NCBI GenBank assembly: GCA_004835665.1
Contig: RBKR01000010.1
Span: forward strand, 930,001 to 994,000
Length of the DNA: 64,000 nt
From: Phoma sp. XZ068
Lineage: Eukaryota > Ascomycota > Dothideomycetes > Pleosporales > Didymellaceae
Direction of reading: 5' to 3'
Shown: one piece after another, positions 51,553 through 61,662 of the stretch
Numbering within the stretch: the first letter of the stretch is position 1
Layout: the number at the start of each line of letters is the position of its first letter
Translations under genes and position numbers: made by a program
Notes under the pieces: generated by a model
Seen by the model: the letters and a program-made list of their open reading frames with translations, nothing else
The model's database searches: none
What the model was told of the DNA's origin: nothing

Positions 51553-52149
51553 ATGTTCTTTACCCACATAATCCTCGCTTCCTTGGCTGTTGGGACCGCT
51601 GTCTCAAGCCATCACTTTTACGCGCCAAATCCGCACGTTTTCGGCAAACGTCAGGAGTATAACCCAACCGAGCACACATGTGGCCCTGGGAATACATGTG
51701 AGGAGGCTTGCGGTGCTGGGTACATATTTTGTGGTGATCCGGATAAAAAAACTTGCTACAACCCGCAGTCGGGAGAGACATGTTGCGATCCAGGCTCAGC
51801 TGCTCCCTGTGAGTGATTCATTAATGGTGTAGTATCTGTGTTTCTCTGCTCACACATCTTCACAGGGGCCTGTTCCAACGCCGGTGATTACTGCCTCATC
51901 GATGGCTGGTGCTGTCCCAGTGGCGTAGACTCTCAAGCCTGCGCTCTGTCCTTCAGTATCAGCTTGCCAGCCACCTTCGTTGGCCCTACTGCCACACCTG
52001 TTGTCTCAAATGTGACTTCTGCTGTCACTACGCCGACTTCGGCATCAATTTCACTTCCTATCTTCACTGGCGCAGCCAGTCCGAACACCTTTACGGGTGG
52101 AATTGGTCTGATATACACCGTCCTGATCATAGTGGGCAACCTGTTTTAG
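51553..52149 (+). CDS. Cysteine-rich secreted protein, probably GPI-anchored, two exons
   Basis: Exon 1 is 51553-51808 and exon 2 is 51866-52149, joined across a 57-nt intron (GTGAGT donor, CACAG acceptor) to give 179 aa. The signal peptide is MFFTHIILASLAVGTAVSS; a KR at residues about 33-34 suggests Kex2 processing. The mature part has about 12 Cys in paired patterns (CGPGNTCEEACGAGYIFC, CCDPG, ACSNAGDYC, GWCCPSG) resembling small disulfide-rich cell-wall or effector-like domains. A Ser/Thr-rich linker and a hydrophobic C-terminus (GGIGLIYTVLIIVGNLF) fit a GPI-anchor signal. No named family is recognised. Upstream element copy B lies in its promoter region. Confidence 0.8.
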
Positions 52150-52543
52150 GCTGCCTATTCAACTCATTGGCGGACTGCAGACGCAGAAAGCACGGTTTGA
52201 ACTTAAAACACAACATCTAGCCTTGGTCTTCAGGCACTTCTTCATGATTTCCTACATCTGCCTAACACAAAACAGGCAGACGAACGTCTACCCGATCGTA
52301 GCTTAGTGTATTTAGTCACTCTTTATCCTTGGATAGCACAATCAAGCAATGCTTCTATAACCGATGCGCATGCCCTGGTGCATCCATCCTCGCAACACTT
52401 GTTCCTGACTCTTGCAAAATGTGGATGGATACGCTTCTGTCTTTACTACGGTCTTGTTAGTGTACCAGCTCGTCGGTATTAGAACTGTCTGTAGAGAGCT
52501 GACTAGCCGAGTTCGTGTTTGTTGAGCTCGTCTTAAGACCTAG
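52150..52543. other. No supported gene
   Basis: The 3' flank of the cysteine-rich protein gene. No ORF with supporting features. Confidence 0.5.
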
Positions 52544-52702
52544 TGTCGCACGGTTGGGTGCGAGTGTTGCAGGTATGGGATATTAAGAAGAGTGTGTAAG
52601 TTGTTGTATTGTTTTAGCATCATAGCTCAGCTTATATTTAGGCACTTGCGCGGCACGATTAGTAACGCAGTTTAGGTTCACGACAGCGCTTGGCCTGCGA
52701 CA
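52544..52702 (+). repeat. 159-bp TGTCGCA...TGCGACA element, copy 3, with CCTAG duplication
   Basis: It starts TGTCGCACGGTTGGG and ends GGCCTGCGACA, with TG...CA termini and 7-bp terminal inverted repeats. CCTAG stands directly on both sides (52539-52543 and 52703-52707). It holds a TATATTTAGG stretch but no coding potential. A solo LTR of a short retroelement is the best fit; a MITE is possible. Confidence 0.88.
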
Positions 52703-52789
52703 CCTAGCTTTGCCAATTAGGTAATACCATAGAGTCTGTGAAGCCCTAATAATAGTGCCACGTAGAGAGCAATGTTGGAGATAACATGC

Positions 52790-52933
52790 TGTAAGCCTAG
52801 GACCACATCACATGACTGCTCTGCAGGCATGACTAATGCGTCCGACTACTTTCGAGCTCAGATCACACTTGTACATACACACAACAATACACTCATACAT
52901 GAGACCCAATACTAGTGCCACCCCTTGCTTACA
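52790..52933 (-). repeat. 144-bp TGTAAGC...GCTTACA element with CATGC duplication
   Basis: The inverted partner of 34534-34680. On the plus strand it starts TGTAAGCCTAGGACC and ends CCCCTTGCTTACA. CATGC stands on both sides (52785-52789 and 52934-52938). The two copies inserted independently because their target duplications differ. Confidence 0.88.
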
Positions 52934-52938
52934 CATGC

Positions 52939-53689
52939 TATTTGTTTTATCTACTCTATAATCTTGTGGCTCCACTAATATCTAAACTTAAGCCATGTAA
53001 TATGTTATTATAGAGTTAGTTTATTCGATTGCAATGGGTTTTCTAGCTAAGCTAAAGACTTACTGTTACGATCCTGAAGGGATGCACGCAGGTCGATGGG
53101 TTATGACCAACGGACGCGACGGATCGGCAGCATTGGACTAAGCGGTCACGTGATGACCCACGGTTGCCACGGCGAGGCTCATGCCAAGGCTGTGAGACAG
53201 TGTGAGACACAACCACGATGTGTCCCACGATTCTCATGAAGCCCACGAGTGCCCACAAGGGCCCCCATGAGACTTGTAGGAATGTGTAGGATCTGTAGGA
53301 CACTCCTTAGTATATAGCACATAGGAACACTGCCCTTATGGCATTGTGTTCAACCTCGTTAATCATGAAGGTAGGTTGAGGCTAGGGTTAGACCAACCTT
53401 GAAAATAAAATTTGGTGTTTAAGGTGTACATCTATAGGGGTGCGCACTTTGATTTAAATGTACTTCTCCGAGTTGCATTCCAAGTTGTGATTGTTGAGTT
53501 ATTCGTGTTGGAAGGTGGTGTCGTGGTGGTGCTGAGTTCCAATTCGGTAAGGCGCAGTAAGCGAAGCGCTAACCCACAAGGAGTTATGGGGGTAATGCGC
53601 TAATCCCAATAGAGTTATGGGTTTAATACCCAAATGCACTCTGCGCCTGAACTCTCCTTGTCGACAATACTTGCTATACAGCCTATACT
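52939..53689. other. No supported gene; possible LTR-like start at 53064
   Basis: TGTTACGATCC at 53064 resembles the start of fungal Gypsy LTRs and a TATATA lies at about 53310, but no matching end, partner or target duplication was found. Short imperfect repeats such as GAGTTATGGG occur near 53580-53630, just before the relict gene. Confidence 0.35.
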
Positions 53690-56600
53690 ATGCCAGGAGG
53701 AAGACCGCCCAAGTACACAACTGCTGAAGCCAAGGCTGAGGCCTTGAAGACAAGTATGCGCGCAGAAAGAGCCGTGGTTTCCAGCCGCAGACTCGCCACG
53801 ACTTCGTCCTCTATGCACCTGCACTCCCAGGAGTTCCATCCGCCACGCCTCTAGACGTCGGTCTCCGCACCAGCCCCGACCTCCCCATCCCCTCAGATTC
53901 CCTCATCCAACCAGACGAGGACGAGCAAGCTGCAATTCGTCCGCCATCCCCTCTGACACCGCTGGCAGAGGACGTCGCAGAGGACGATGTGGAGGCTGCT
54001 GGAGCCATCACTCAACGCAACAAACAACACGTAACAGAGCGCAATGCGTACGAGAGGCGTCCCGTCTCCAACAACAGATGAGCGAGACAGATGCAAGGAC
54101 TGCAGAGATCTAGCTTGAGATGCAAAGTGGAATTGCGCGGCCACGTGTAAGCGCAGATAAAATCCCAGAGCACTCAGGGGACGTACAAAGACCTGCAGAA
54201 TCAGAGTGCGAGTCACCTAGGAGTGCAGCAAGTCAAGGACAGGGTGCAGGAGATTACAGTCCGCGCTTGTCTACTGCGTCTGATATCGAAGAGCCAGCTA
54301 TTGGGGAGGAACCGCCTACTGCGAACACTCGTAGTGTCAGCCAAGAACCGACACCAGCCTCTAGAGAACCAACCAACAGTCCGGCAGAGGCTCTAGGAAG
54401 CCCGCATACACGCAGCCAGTGCAGCCCTGTCCCCTCAGCCAGGTCGAGCAGAAGAAGTAGCCGACGTCGAGCCGGTAGCCACAGCACGCCTCCGCCGCCT
54501 CCGCCACCGTCCCATCGCAGCACCCCTCGCCCAGCACAGGCTTCTAACAGCAGCAACGCCCCTCAGTCGGCTGCGCAAATACCAGCTGCCGCGTCGCCGG
54601 CAGAGTCAACACCCAGAGCTGGCAGCCCTGCCACGCCGCCCACAGAGCGAACCGCGTACAAGCTGGCGACGCAGCTGCGACACTTCCAAGGCTGCACCCA
54701 CGAGGAGCATGCAGAGGCGGAGAGACAGCACCAGAAGCACCACAAGCGGCCCGATGTGCACTCTCTATGCTCCTGTCTTGCAGAGATCACAGACCTAATC
54801 AGCGGCGTGCACAACGGGGGAAGGCCTGTCCCAGACGTCCTTAGCAGCCCTAAGCTGATGGAACGGTGCGCTCTGCCTGAAGAGCTGGATCTCAAGGCCG
54901 CGTTTGAGGGCACAAGTCCAGCGGCTTACCCTGGAGATGTTAGCACCCCCAACGAGAAGCTGCCTCGCAGCCTGTGTTTGGAGCAGCACTACCACAGCAG
55001 CAAGAAGGGGCGTGCTTCTCAGGTGACGTTTGACATAGACAGCATCTGCTGCTTCCCCAGCAGCCTGGCGTTTGCGCGGAAGGGGATTGACTGGTACCCA
55101 CGGGCGTATGCTTCCCTCAACCTGGACGCAGACATACACTTCAGCCTCACCGTGTCTGCGTACAATGACCGTGGCGACCTGACAGCAAAGAACCTCCCAC
55201 TGCACAAGATCCCTCACTACTGCTTCGGCGCCGTTGCAGGCAGCATTCGGTTACTGATGGTATTTGTCTTCTTTCCTGAGCTCCATCTTGGAAGCCAGCA
55301 CAAGCACAGCACTTACCTTAGCAAGCAAGACCAGCAGCTCTGGCTGGATTCCGTGCTGCTGCCTGTACTTGGTGGCCTGGGCTTTCCAGCTAGCAGGATG
55401 AAGTATTATCCTGCCTCCGAAGACAACGTCAGCCTAAACGTGACCGCAATGTCGAAAGAGACTCTCAAAACTAAGGATAGCTCACGAGAACACATCCTAC
55501 AGTACCGACTGCCAGAGCGAATCGCCGAAGACCCAGGCTCAAGTCGCTCTAACGGCCCTTCGCTTTTTGTGAACGCAAAGAACTCCAAGCTTGATTACAT
55601 GACAGACGCAGGAGAAAACTTGGTGTCTACGTGTAAGAACTGGGAGGAGGCATGGGCTGAAGTCGCTGACCCGCAGTTCTGCAGCACGGATCGCACTTTC
55701 GTCGACATAGCTAAAGAAGTGTCCTCAGAGGACTTCAGCTCCCGTACGATTCGGTCCCAGACAACTTTGAGGCGGAGACCTATCTTTGGAAGCGCTGCTG
55801 TTTAGAGTCCTACGCCCGTACGCGGGTGAAGCTGCTAGAAGACGGCAAGCGGGCCAAAGGCAGTCCTAGCGTGACCACCTACCCCTGGGCCACCATGAGA
55901 GACACGATGGGCCAGACGCTGTCGACTGTGCCGCGCGGGCAGGAGAACCTGGACGGGCTGGCGTACTCGCAGTTCTACGCCACCATCAAATCGCCGTTCG
56001 ACGTGTCCAAGGTGTACGTGTTCGACAACCAGGCGATAGAGAACCTGACGTTGGATCCTGGCTACGTCCGCTCGCTGCAGCAGCAGGGCGGCGGCGCCAC
56101 CTTCAACGAAAAGAAGGTCATGACTTCCTACACGCACAGCAAGGAGCGTGCGGCCTCTAGCCTCCGAGACAACCAGCGGCGGTCGTACGGGATCCGGGAA
56201 GAGCATCGGGTGTCTCTCACGATGATGGATGAGATCTGCGAGCTGTGGCAGCAGTGGGATCTCGACGACAACGGCATCGACAACGTCCACTCGCCGCTCC
56301 CCTACTACATCGTGCCCTCGCAGGAGCTGTTTGGCTTCCTCCGCGCGCAGATCAACAAGTACTGCTTCCTGTTCGAGCACACGCTCGCGCTCACCGCCAG
56401 GGCCTACTCGCTGCCAGAGACCATGGTCATGGTGGTCGCGCTGCGAGCGCTCCGGTTCTGCTATGGCAGCAGTTTGTTGCGCATAGAATCGTTGCTGTAC
56501 AAGGATCGTTGGGAGCAGACGCTCGGGCTGGATGTTGTTGTCAAAGAGGGGCTTGGAATGCAGCGGACCATGGAACGGAGTGGCCTGGGCTGGTTTCTGC

Positions 56601-57184
56601 CCAAATTCAACTGGGCAACCAGGCGGCTCGCACCGCCACACGGCGATAGCATGCTTGTTGGGAACCTGTTGATGCATGCGGAGTACAAGTGAAGGTGGAG
56701 AGCGGTCAAAGATCTCCGAGACGTGTTCGTCCGGTTCAATCAGGCAACAGGCTGGTACCTGCAGTACAATGTCCAGCAGCACTCCTGGCTACTCCAAAAG
56801 TGGCTCGAGTACCTCCACGCTCTCAACCTGGAGCAGTTCGACACAGACGTGTGGAAGACGATGCTAGCAGCCCACAAGAGTCATCCGCAGCTATCCTCGG
56901 CAGCGCTTAAGCAAGACGGCAACATAACATTCTGCTACCATGGCATGAAACGCATGTTCCTTGTGGACGGCGTCATCAGCCCACCTCATCTAGTCACAGG
57001 GAACAAAATGCGCTTTACCACAGTAGATGGGTTACTAAGGTTTCTCTTCCTCTGGGAGGATGACGAAGAGCGCTTAATGGTGGGGAAGCAAGCCTTATCG
57101 CATCATCCTACAAAAGAGCTTTGAGTTTATAGAAAGCCAACTAGGCCACAGGAGGGCGAAATATGGCTTGACGAGTTCTTCTAA
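53690..57184 (+). pseudogene. Large relict gene of unknown family, multiple lesions
   Basis: ATG 53690 begins with an AT-hook-like MPGGRPPKYTTAEAKAEA. Coding then jumps frame at about 53745 (continuing GFQPQTRHDFVLYAPALPG...), again near 54050 into a coiled coil (REASRLQQQMSETDARTAEI) and meets a TAG at 54111. From 54120 a long frame has a Ser/Pro-rich region, then a conserved-looking Cys/His region (FQGCTHEEHAEAERQHQKHH), and runs to about 55735. There, one missing base separates SEDF from the next frame (LPYDSVPDNFEAETYLWKR). A TGA at 56690 and another at 57122 interrupt later parts; the last codon before the pogo element is TTC. The original protein exceeded 1,100 aa. I recognise no domain, and I infer a fungal repeat-family gene. 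Confidence 0.6.
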
Positions 57185-59032
57185 CGTGTTGGATAAGCGA
57201 GTGAGCCAGGCAAGCGAGTGAGCCACCCCACCAAGCTTACGCACCTGTTCAAGCGTAAATCCCAACCACGTTAAGAGATAATATATATATATTGATATAG
57301 CAGACTAAGCAGTGTCTAAAATATCTTTTTTGCACGTACGTGAGTTGTGCCCAGTCTCTCTGCACCTCTTGCAGCGCGCCAGAGCCTGGCGGCTGAGGCC
57401 TGATCGCCCTCCACCTTGACGCTGTTCACGCTCTATCTGCTGGTCAGCCTCCCTCTGGGCGAGTATATCCTCTCCCTCCCCCTTTGTTAAGGTCCCCTGC
57501 CTCTGTATCCGCTTCTTTTTGCGCTGCCTACGCTTTATTGCTGCCTCATTAGCTCTCTCAAGGCTGGTGATCCGATCGCGCATCAGCTCAGCTGAGAGCA
57601 TTATTACCTCTGCCCCTTTCTTAAGCTGGCTAATTGCCTCAATGATTGAGGCTGGCGATGAGCTCTTGTGCCGCCGCACGCGATCACGAATCAACGTTGA
57701 TTGAGCCTCAAGCTCACGTACGTTGCTTGGCGTTTTGGCTTCCCAGGGAGCCTCTGGCAGAGCGACTGGTGTAGGTGTACGGAGCTGCACATCTAGCTTT
57801 GACAGAACAACGTCTGGCTGGAGTGGAACAAGGCCTGCGCCTCGAAAGGCTGAGCAGATATTAGTTAACGTGAACGATCGCTCAAAGGCTGCCTTGAAGG
57901 CTGGCAGAAATTCTAGCTTCGTGATGTGGTTGATGTGGTGGCGGATCAGAGCCTCAATCTCACGGCTGTACGCGCGCTTCAGCACCGAGAAGCAGACCAC
58001 GTCAAGTGGCTGCAGCAGGTGCGACGAGTGAGGCGGCATGCAGAGCGTGTAGATATTGTTCTCCTTGCAGAGCTCTCGAAACTCAAGAGACTGGTGGCTC
58101 TCATGGCCATCAAGGATGAGCAGCCGACGCGCCCCAACTACCTTGCCCTCTGTATGCTTGATAAAGTGCTTCAGCCACTCAACTCCAAGCTCGTTAGTCG
58201 TCCAGCCGTTGTCGCTGACAGCGATTGCCCAATCTCGAGGTATATCCTCCTCGTACCAGGCAGATAGGTGGTGCTGGCCAGCAAAGATGATGAACGGCGG
58301 GATAGCCCAGCCAGCAGCGTTGATTCCTTGGATCACCGTCACCCACTCGCGATTGCCTGGCTGGACAGCCTTTGGTCGGCCTCTCCTCTCTGACCCTGTC
58401 ACGACGAGCTGAGTCATGATCTTGCCCATCATAAAGCCAGCCTCGTCAAAGTTGTAGACCTCCTCATCACAGATGCCGTACTTGGCCTTTGTCTGCTCCA
58501 CGAGCTCAAACCAGCTCCTGATCAACACAGGATCCTCGCACAGAGCTCTCTGCCTATCGTACGCTCGATTGAATCGCGTCTTGAGGGAGTCTGTACGCCT
58601 GACAAAGTTGGCTGGCCACTTCCGCCCAACCTGGCCTGCGCCGCGCGCAGCCAGCAGCTTATCAGCCATATCACGTACAGCTGCGTACGTAGGCGCAAAT
58701 CCACGTTGATCCAGGTCGAGTATATACTGGACTATCACCTCCTCTTCTGCTTGGGTGAGCTTCCTTGAATTGGGCTGGCAATCGCGTCGGGCAGGTCTGC
58801 CAGCGCGTCGGCGGCGGAGGGTAGCGCGAGAGACTTCAAACGTCGCTGCAGCGCGCCTTTCAGTCTGAATTTGATTTGTATCAAGAGCTGAGATTGCAAG
58901 GTGTATATCAGCCTCATGAGAGGCGTGTTGGGGTAGGCTTGGTGGAGCCATAGTCAATTCAAGGTGACAGGGTGTGGAAAGTTGGTGGGGTGGCTCACTC
59001 GCTTGCCTGGCTCACTCGCTTATCCAACACGT
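57184..59032 (-). mobile_element. pogo/Fot1 transposon with perfect 51-bp TIRs
   Basis: The 1,849-bp element is flanked by TA (57182-57183 and 59033-59034). Both ends start ACGTGTTGGATAAGCGAGTG and match as exact inverted repeats over 51 bp (57184-57234, 58982-59032). Each TIR holds two direct copies of GCGAGTGAGCCA, probably transposase-binding sites. The single gene inside is intact. It interrupts the 3' end of the relict gene at 53690. Confidence 0.95.
57305..58951 (-). CDS. pogo/Fot1-type transposase with C-terminal zinc knuckle, 548 aa
   Basis: ATG 58951 (MAPPSLPQHASHEAD); the in-frame TTG two codons upstream is not needed. The N-terminal HTH is at residues about 15-50 (RRAAATFEVSRATLRRR) and a CENP-B-type HTH at about 60-120 (VQYILDLDQRGFAPTYAAVR). 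The DDE core has YNFDEAGFMMGK (about 167), LLILDGHESH (about 280) and LQPLDVVCFSVLK (about 317). The C-terminus has a coiled coil, a basic patch, and CKRCRETGHNSRTC, a CCHC zinc knuckle, as in the scrap at 18025-18242. The ORF is intact and the TIRs are perfect, so this is the best candidate for a mobile autonomous element in the window. Confidence 0.94.
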   Translation of the reverse strand: MAPPSLPQHASHEADIHLAISALDTNQIQTERRAAATFEVSRATLRRRRAGRPARRDCQPNSRKLTQAEEEVIVQYILDLDQRGFAPTYAAVRDMADKLLAARGAGQVGRKWPANFVRRTDSLKTRFNRAYDRQRALCEDPVLIRSWFELVEQTKAKYGICDEEVYNFDEAGFMMGKIMTQLVVTGSERRGRPKAVQPGNREWVTVIQGINAAGWAIPPFIIFAGQHHLSAWYEEDIPRDWAIAVSDNGWTTNELGVEWLKHFIKHTEGKVVGARRLLILDGHESHQSLEFRELCKENNIYTLCMPPHSSHLLQPLDVVCFSVLKRAYSREIEALIRHHINHITKLEFLPAFKAAFERSFTLTNICSAFRGAGLVPLQPDVVLSKLDVQLRTPTPVALPEAPWEAKTPSNVRELEAQSTLIRDRVRRHKSSSPASIIEAISQLKKGAEVIMLSAELMRDRITSLERANEAAIKRRQRKKKRIQRQGTLTKGEGEDILAQREADQQIEREQRQGGGRSGLSRQALARCKRCRETGHNSRTCKKDILDTA

Positions 59033-59083
59033 TATACATCCTCCATACCTTAGCTGACGCACTATGGTGTAAAATAGATTAAT

Positions 59084-59545
59084 GGAGGCGGTGGAGTTGG
59101 TAGTGCTGCCATCCAGTTGGCACGCAACGTCCTGCGTCTACCAGTAGTCGTTGCTACTGCATCTCGACCCGACAATGTAGAGTCTTGCAAGCGGATGGGC
59201 GCCACCCACGTGATCAACCACCGCAAAGATCTTGTGGAGGAAATTAACGCCTTAAACCTGGGCATCCCGATCAAGTATGCTTACGCTTAGATTTCCATTC
59301 GCTCATAGTACACCTAGCTGATTGTTCTTTACAGATACGTGTATGTGCTGGCACCGACTGAACAATATGTCCACGCAATTGCCAAAATTTGCGCACCCTT
59401 CTCGAAGGTGTGCACTATTGTACAGGCCGACGTCAGTCTCTACGGAACCGACTTCATGTCTAAGTCAAGGACCTTCTCCTGGGATTGGTTAGGTACTGCA
59501 GCGTTCCACCACAACGGCCTCGAAAGCTATCATGCTGCGCAGCCA
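59084..59545 (+). pseudogene. Zinc-type alcohol dehydrogenase / quinone oxidoreductase remnant
   Basis: The frame opens with the Rossmann motif GGGVGSAAIQLARNV, then VVVATASRPDNVESCKRMGATHVINHRKDL, written here only in part. A 60-nt GT-AG intron (59275-59334) links it to YVYVLAPTEQYVHAIAKI and FSWDWLGTAAFHHNGLESYH. These match the cofactor-binding half and the C-terminal part of medium-chain dehydrogenases of the ZADH/MDR group. The catalytic N-terminal half is absent, and the C-terminus dissolves after about 59545. It is a truncated pseudogene immediately beside the pogo element. Confidence 0.75.
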
Positions 59546-59907
59546 CAACTATACATGGCCATTCCGCCAAGAGCACATCAACCGAGCTGCTCGTCGCAGA
59601 GTCGATGTGATTTGTACAGCTGAATGGAATCTGTGGAGCGCCGTTCATATTGCTGCAAAGCTTCTGTATTGTAAAGCCCATCTTGCCCAGCTGCGTAGAC
59701 CGGCACGTGTGGCTCATGTATGGGTATCGACAGAGGAGGGTGCAGCACTAGCATGCAATCACTTGAGACTCACAGTTGATGCTGCTATCGGTCTATATAG
59801 TACTTTCATGCGAGCAGTGTATTCTTACTAAGATCTTGTTAAAATTACAAGTATACCCTAATATCCTCACGTAGACTGCCGCTAATATGATCTTCAAGAC
59901 CTTTGCG
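59546..59907. other. No supported gene
   Basis: Decayed continuation of the dehydrogenase remnant and the 3' flank of the convergent esterase gene. Confidence 0.45.
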
Positions 59908-60870
59908 TTACAATTCCAGGATTGCGCGCTTCCGGTTCTCAAACGCTCTCAACGAGGCTGACACCCCCGGAACTAAGGCTTCGAAGGCATGAGGAAGACC
60001 CGGATACACATGCAGTTCTGTATCGACGTTGGCCGCCGCGAGTCTGGTCAGATAAACCAGATCCGCCTCCAAGAACAAATCGAGAGATCCTACGTCCATG
60101 TATGTAGGCGGTAGACCATGAACATCCTTCACTCGGCCGGGAGCAGCATAAGCTGGCACCTCGTTCGTACCATACTTGCTTCCTAAGAGTGCGTTCCAGG
60201 CCGTCTTGTTATCATCGTTGTGCCAAATAGTATACTGCGATACGCTGCTGAGATCTCGTTCAGAGCGGTCGTCTAACATGGGATAGATAAGAATTTGCTT
60301 AGCGAGAGGTGGCTGTAGGCTGCGGTCTCGAGCTAGCAGTGCGACACCAGCGGCGAGGCCACCTCCAGCGCTATCTCCCATAACAGCAATCCGGCTGGGG
60401 TCTATGTTAAATTCGCGTGCATTCTGTGACACCCATGTCAAGGCGGTGTAGCCATCCTCCACCGGAACCGGATGTTGGTGCGCGGGTGCAAGTCGATAAT
60501 CCACAGAAAACAGTTGCACACCCGTTGCAGCAACTAGATGGGAAAGATAAGGGGTGATCATTTCCGGGACCCCAGTGATATAACCCCCGCCGTGAAAATG
60601 AACTATACAAGGCTTGAGTTCACTCTCCTGTTCCCTCGCAACTGGGGATAGACGTTGCAACCTGATCGATGCACCGTCGCTCGAAGAAATCCAATGATCG
60701 CTGGCCTCGACTCCTTGGGCCATTGGCTGGTGTGGAGCCATGGATATAAGTGCTGCCATACCCTTTACTCGGGATTCGACATCGCCGACGGGGGGCTTTG
60801 GAGCTGATGCAATGACCTGTGCGAAAGGCTCGAATGCCTTTGCGAACTCTGGGTCCACTTTGGGAGGCAT
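59908..60870 (-). CDS. HSL-family alpha/beta-hydrolase (esterase/lipase), 320 aa
   Basis: ATG 60870 (MPPKVDPEF) is the first real start; the frame extends upstream only through non-ATG codons. The protein shows the Abhydrolase_3/HSL fold: oxyanion motif HFHGGGYITG (residue about 91), nucleophile elbow GDSAGGG (Ser about 163), catalytic Asp in GSLDLFLEADL (about 263) and His in PGLPHAFE (about 293). There is no signal peptide, so it is probably cytosolic. Length is typical. Substrates of this family are short acyl esters, lactones or xenobiotics. It is divergent from an SDR gene at 61663, so the two may share regulation. Confidence 0.92.
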   Translation of the reverse strand: MPPKVDPEFAKAFEPFAQVIASAPKPPVGDVESRVKGMAALISMAPHQPMAQGVEASDHWISSSDGASIRLQRLSPVAREQESELKPCIVHFHGGGYITGVPEMITPYLSHLVAATGVQLFSVDYRLAPAHQHPVPVEDGYTALTWVSQNAREFNIDPSRIAVMGDSAGGGLAAGVALLARDRSLQPPLAKQILIYPMLDDRSERDLSSVSQYTIWHNDDNKTAWNALLGSKYGTNEVPAYAAPGRVKDVHGLPPTYMDVGSLDLFLEADLVYLTRLAAANVDTELHVYPGLPHAFEALVPGVSASLRAFENRKRAILEL

Positions 60871-61662
60871 GGTGGAAGGAGTATGTAGAGGTTTTGACAG
60901 GTACACCTTGTAGATCTTGGGCTGATATGCAGAATTGGAGTGCAGAGTTCAATGGAGAGTGAAAGTCGTAAGAAGAATATGTGATAAAATCGTCAATTAT
61001 GTGTAGATGATAGATGCGCATGTCGCGTCTTGACTGAAACGTTATATGGCTTACAAAACAATGACGTAAATCAATATCCGACACTCGCGCCCGCAGTAGA
61101 AACATTAATAAACTGAGAAACTGTTTTATAATCCACTTTTCCCTAAGGAAATCTTCTAATGGGCCGAGCCGAGGATGAAGAAAGTAATCAATGCAGCGGG
61201 AGCTAGTGGCGAGCCCTGAAGGTAGCTCCGACAAAGGAGTTTGTCCGAAAGCAGTACTCTCGATCGCCGCGTCACCTTCCCTACATTCTAAAGACTTACG
61301 CTGCTTGGTGAAGAAAAGACAGCTGTTCCTCGAAGCTTCTTACTCAGATACAGTTTTGGTCCAGGTCTAAGACCCCGTTTTCATATTCTGCTTCCAGTCT
61401 AGCGCAACGTTGTGATTATTATCATTTTAGTAAGCATACGATTTTCGAAGTTCCTCGTTTCCACGCATAAACTTTTGGTGGGGTCACTATAGCAGCGTTG
61501 ACGTCACTGCGAGTGGCAGGATGATTAAGAGCGGGTGTGAAGCCGTCGCTGTGAAAGAATCACTACACTTCTCATTTCGGCACCTCAGTGCAAGATATAT
61601 ACACGAATTCTTCTCGTAGTTTTTTATATAGTGATTTACTCTAAGCAAGTATCTCAGTCAAG
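60871..61662. other. Divergent intergenic region between esterase and SDR
   Basis: 792 bp contain both promoters. TATATA occurs at about 61595 and TTTTTATATAG at about 61620 before the SDR leader. No coding segment is supported. Confidence 0.5.

Noticed and set aside
53064..53380. Gypsy-type solo LTR beginning TGTTACGATCC
   Set aside because: No matching 3' end, no target duplication and no partner copy in the window.
30739..55805. The 12-mer TTGGAAGCGCTG at about 30739, 32766 and 55790 as an hAT target-site signature
   Set aside because: The third copy is part of relict coding sequence, and no matching TIRs or paired duplications were found. Chance or coding similarity is enough.
55835..56782. 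315-codon minus-strand ORF
   Set aside because: It is antisense to the relict gene, whose plus-strand frame has better amino-acid texture; its protein is an Arg/His/Val-rich shadow.
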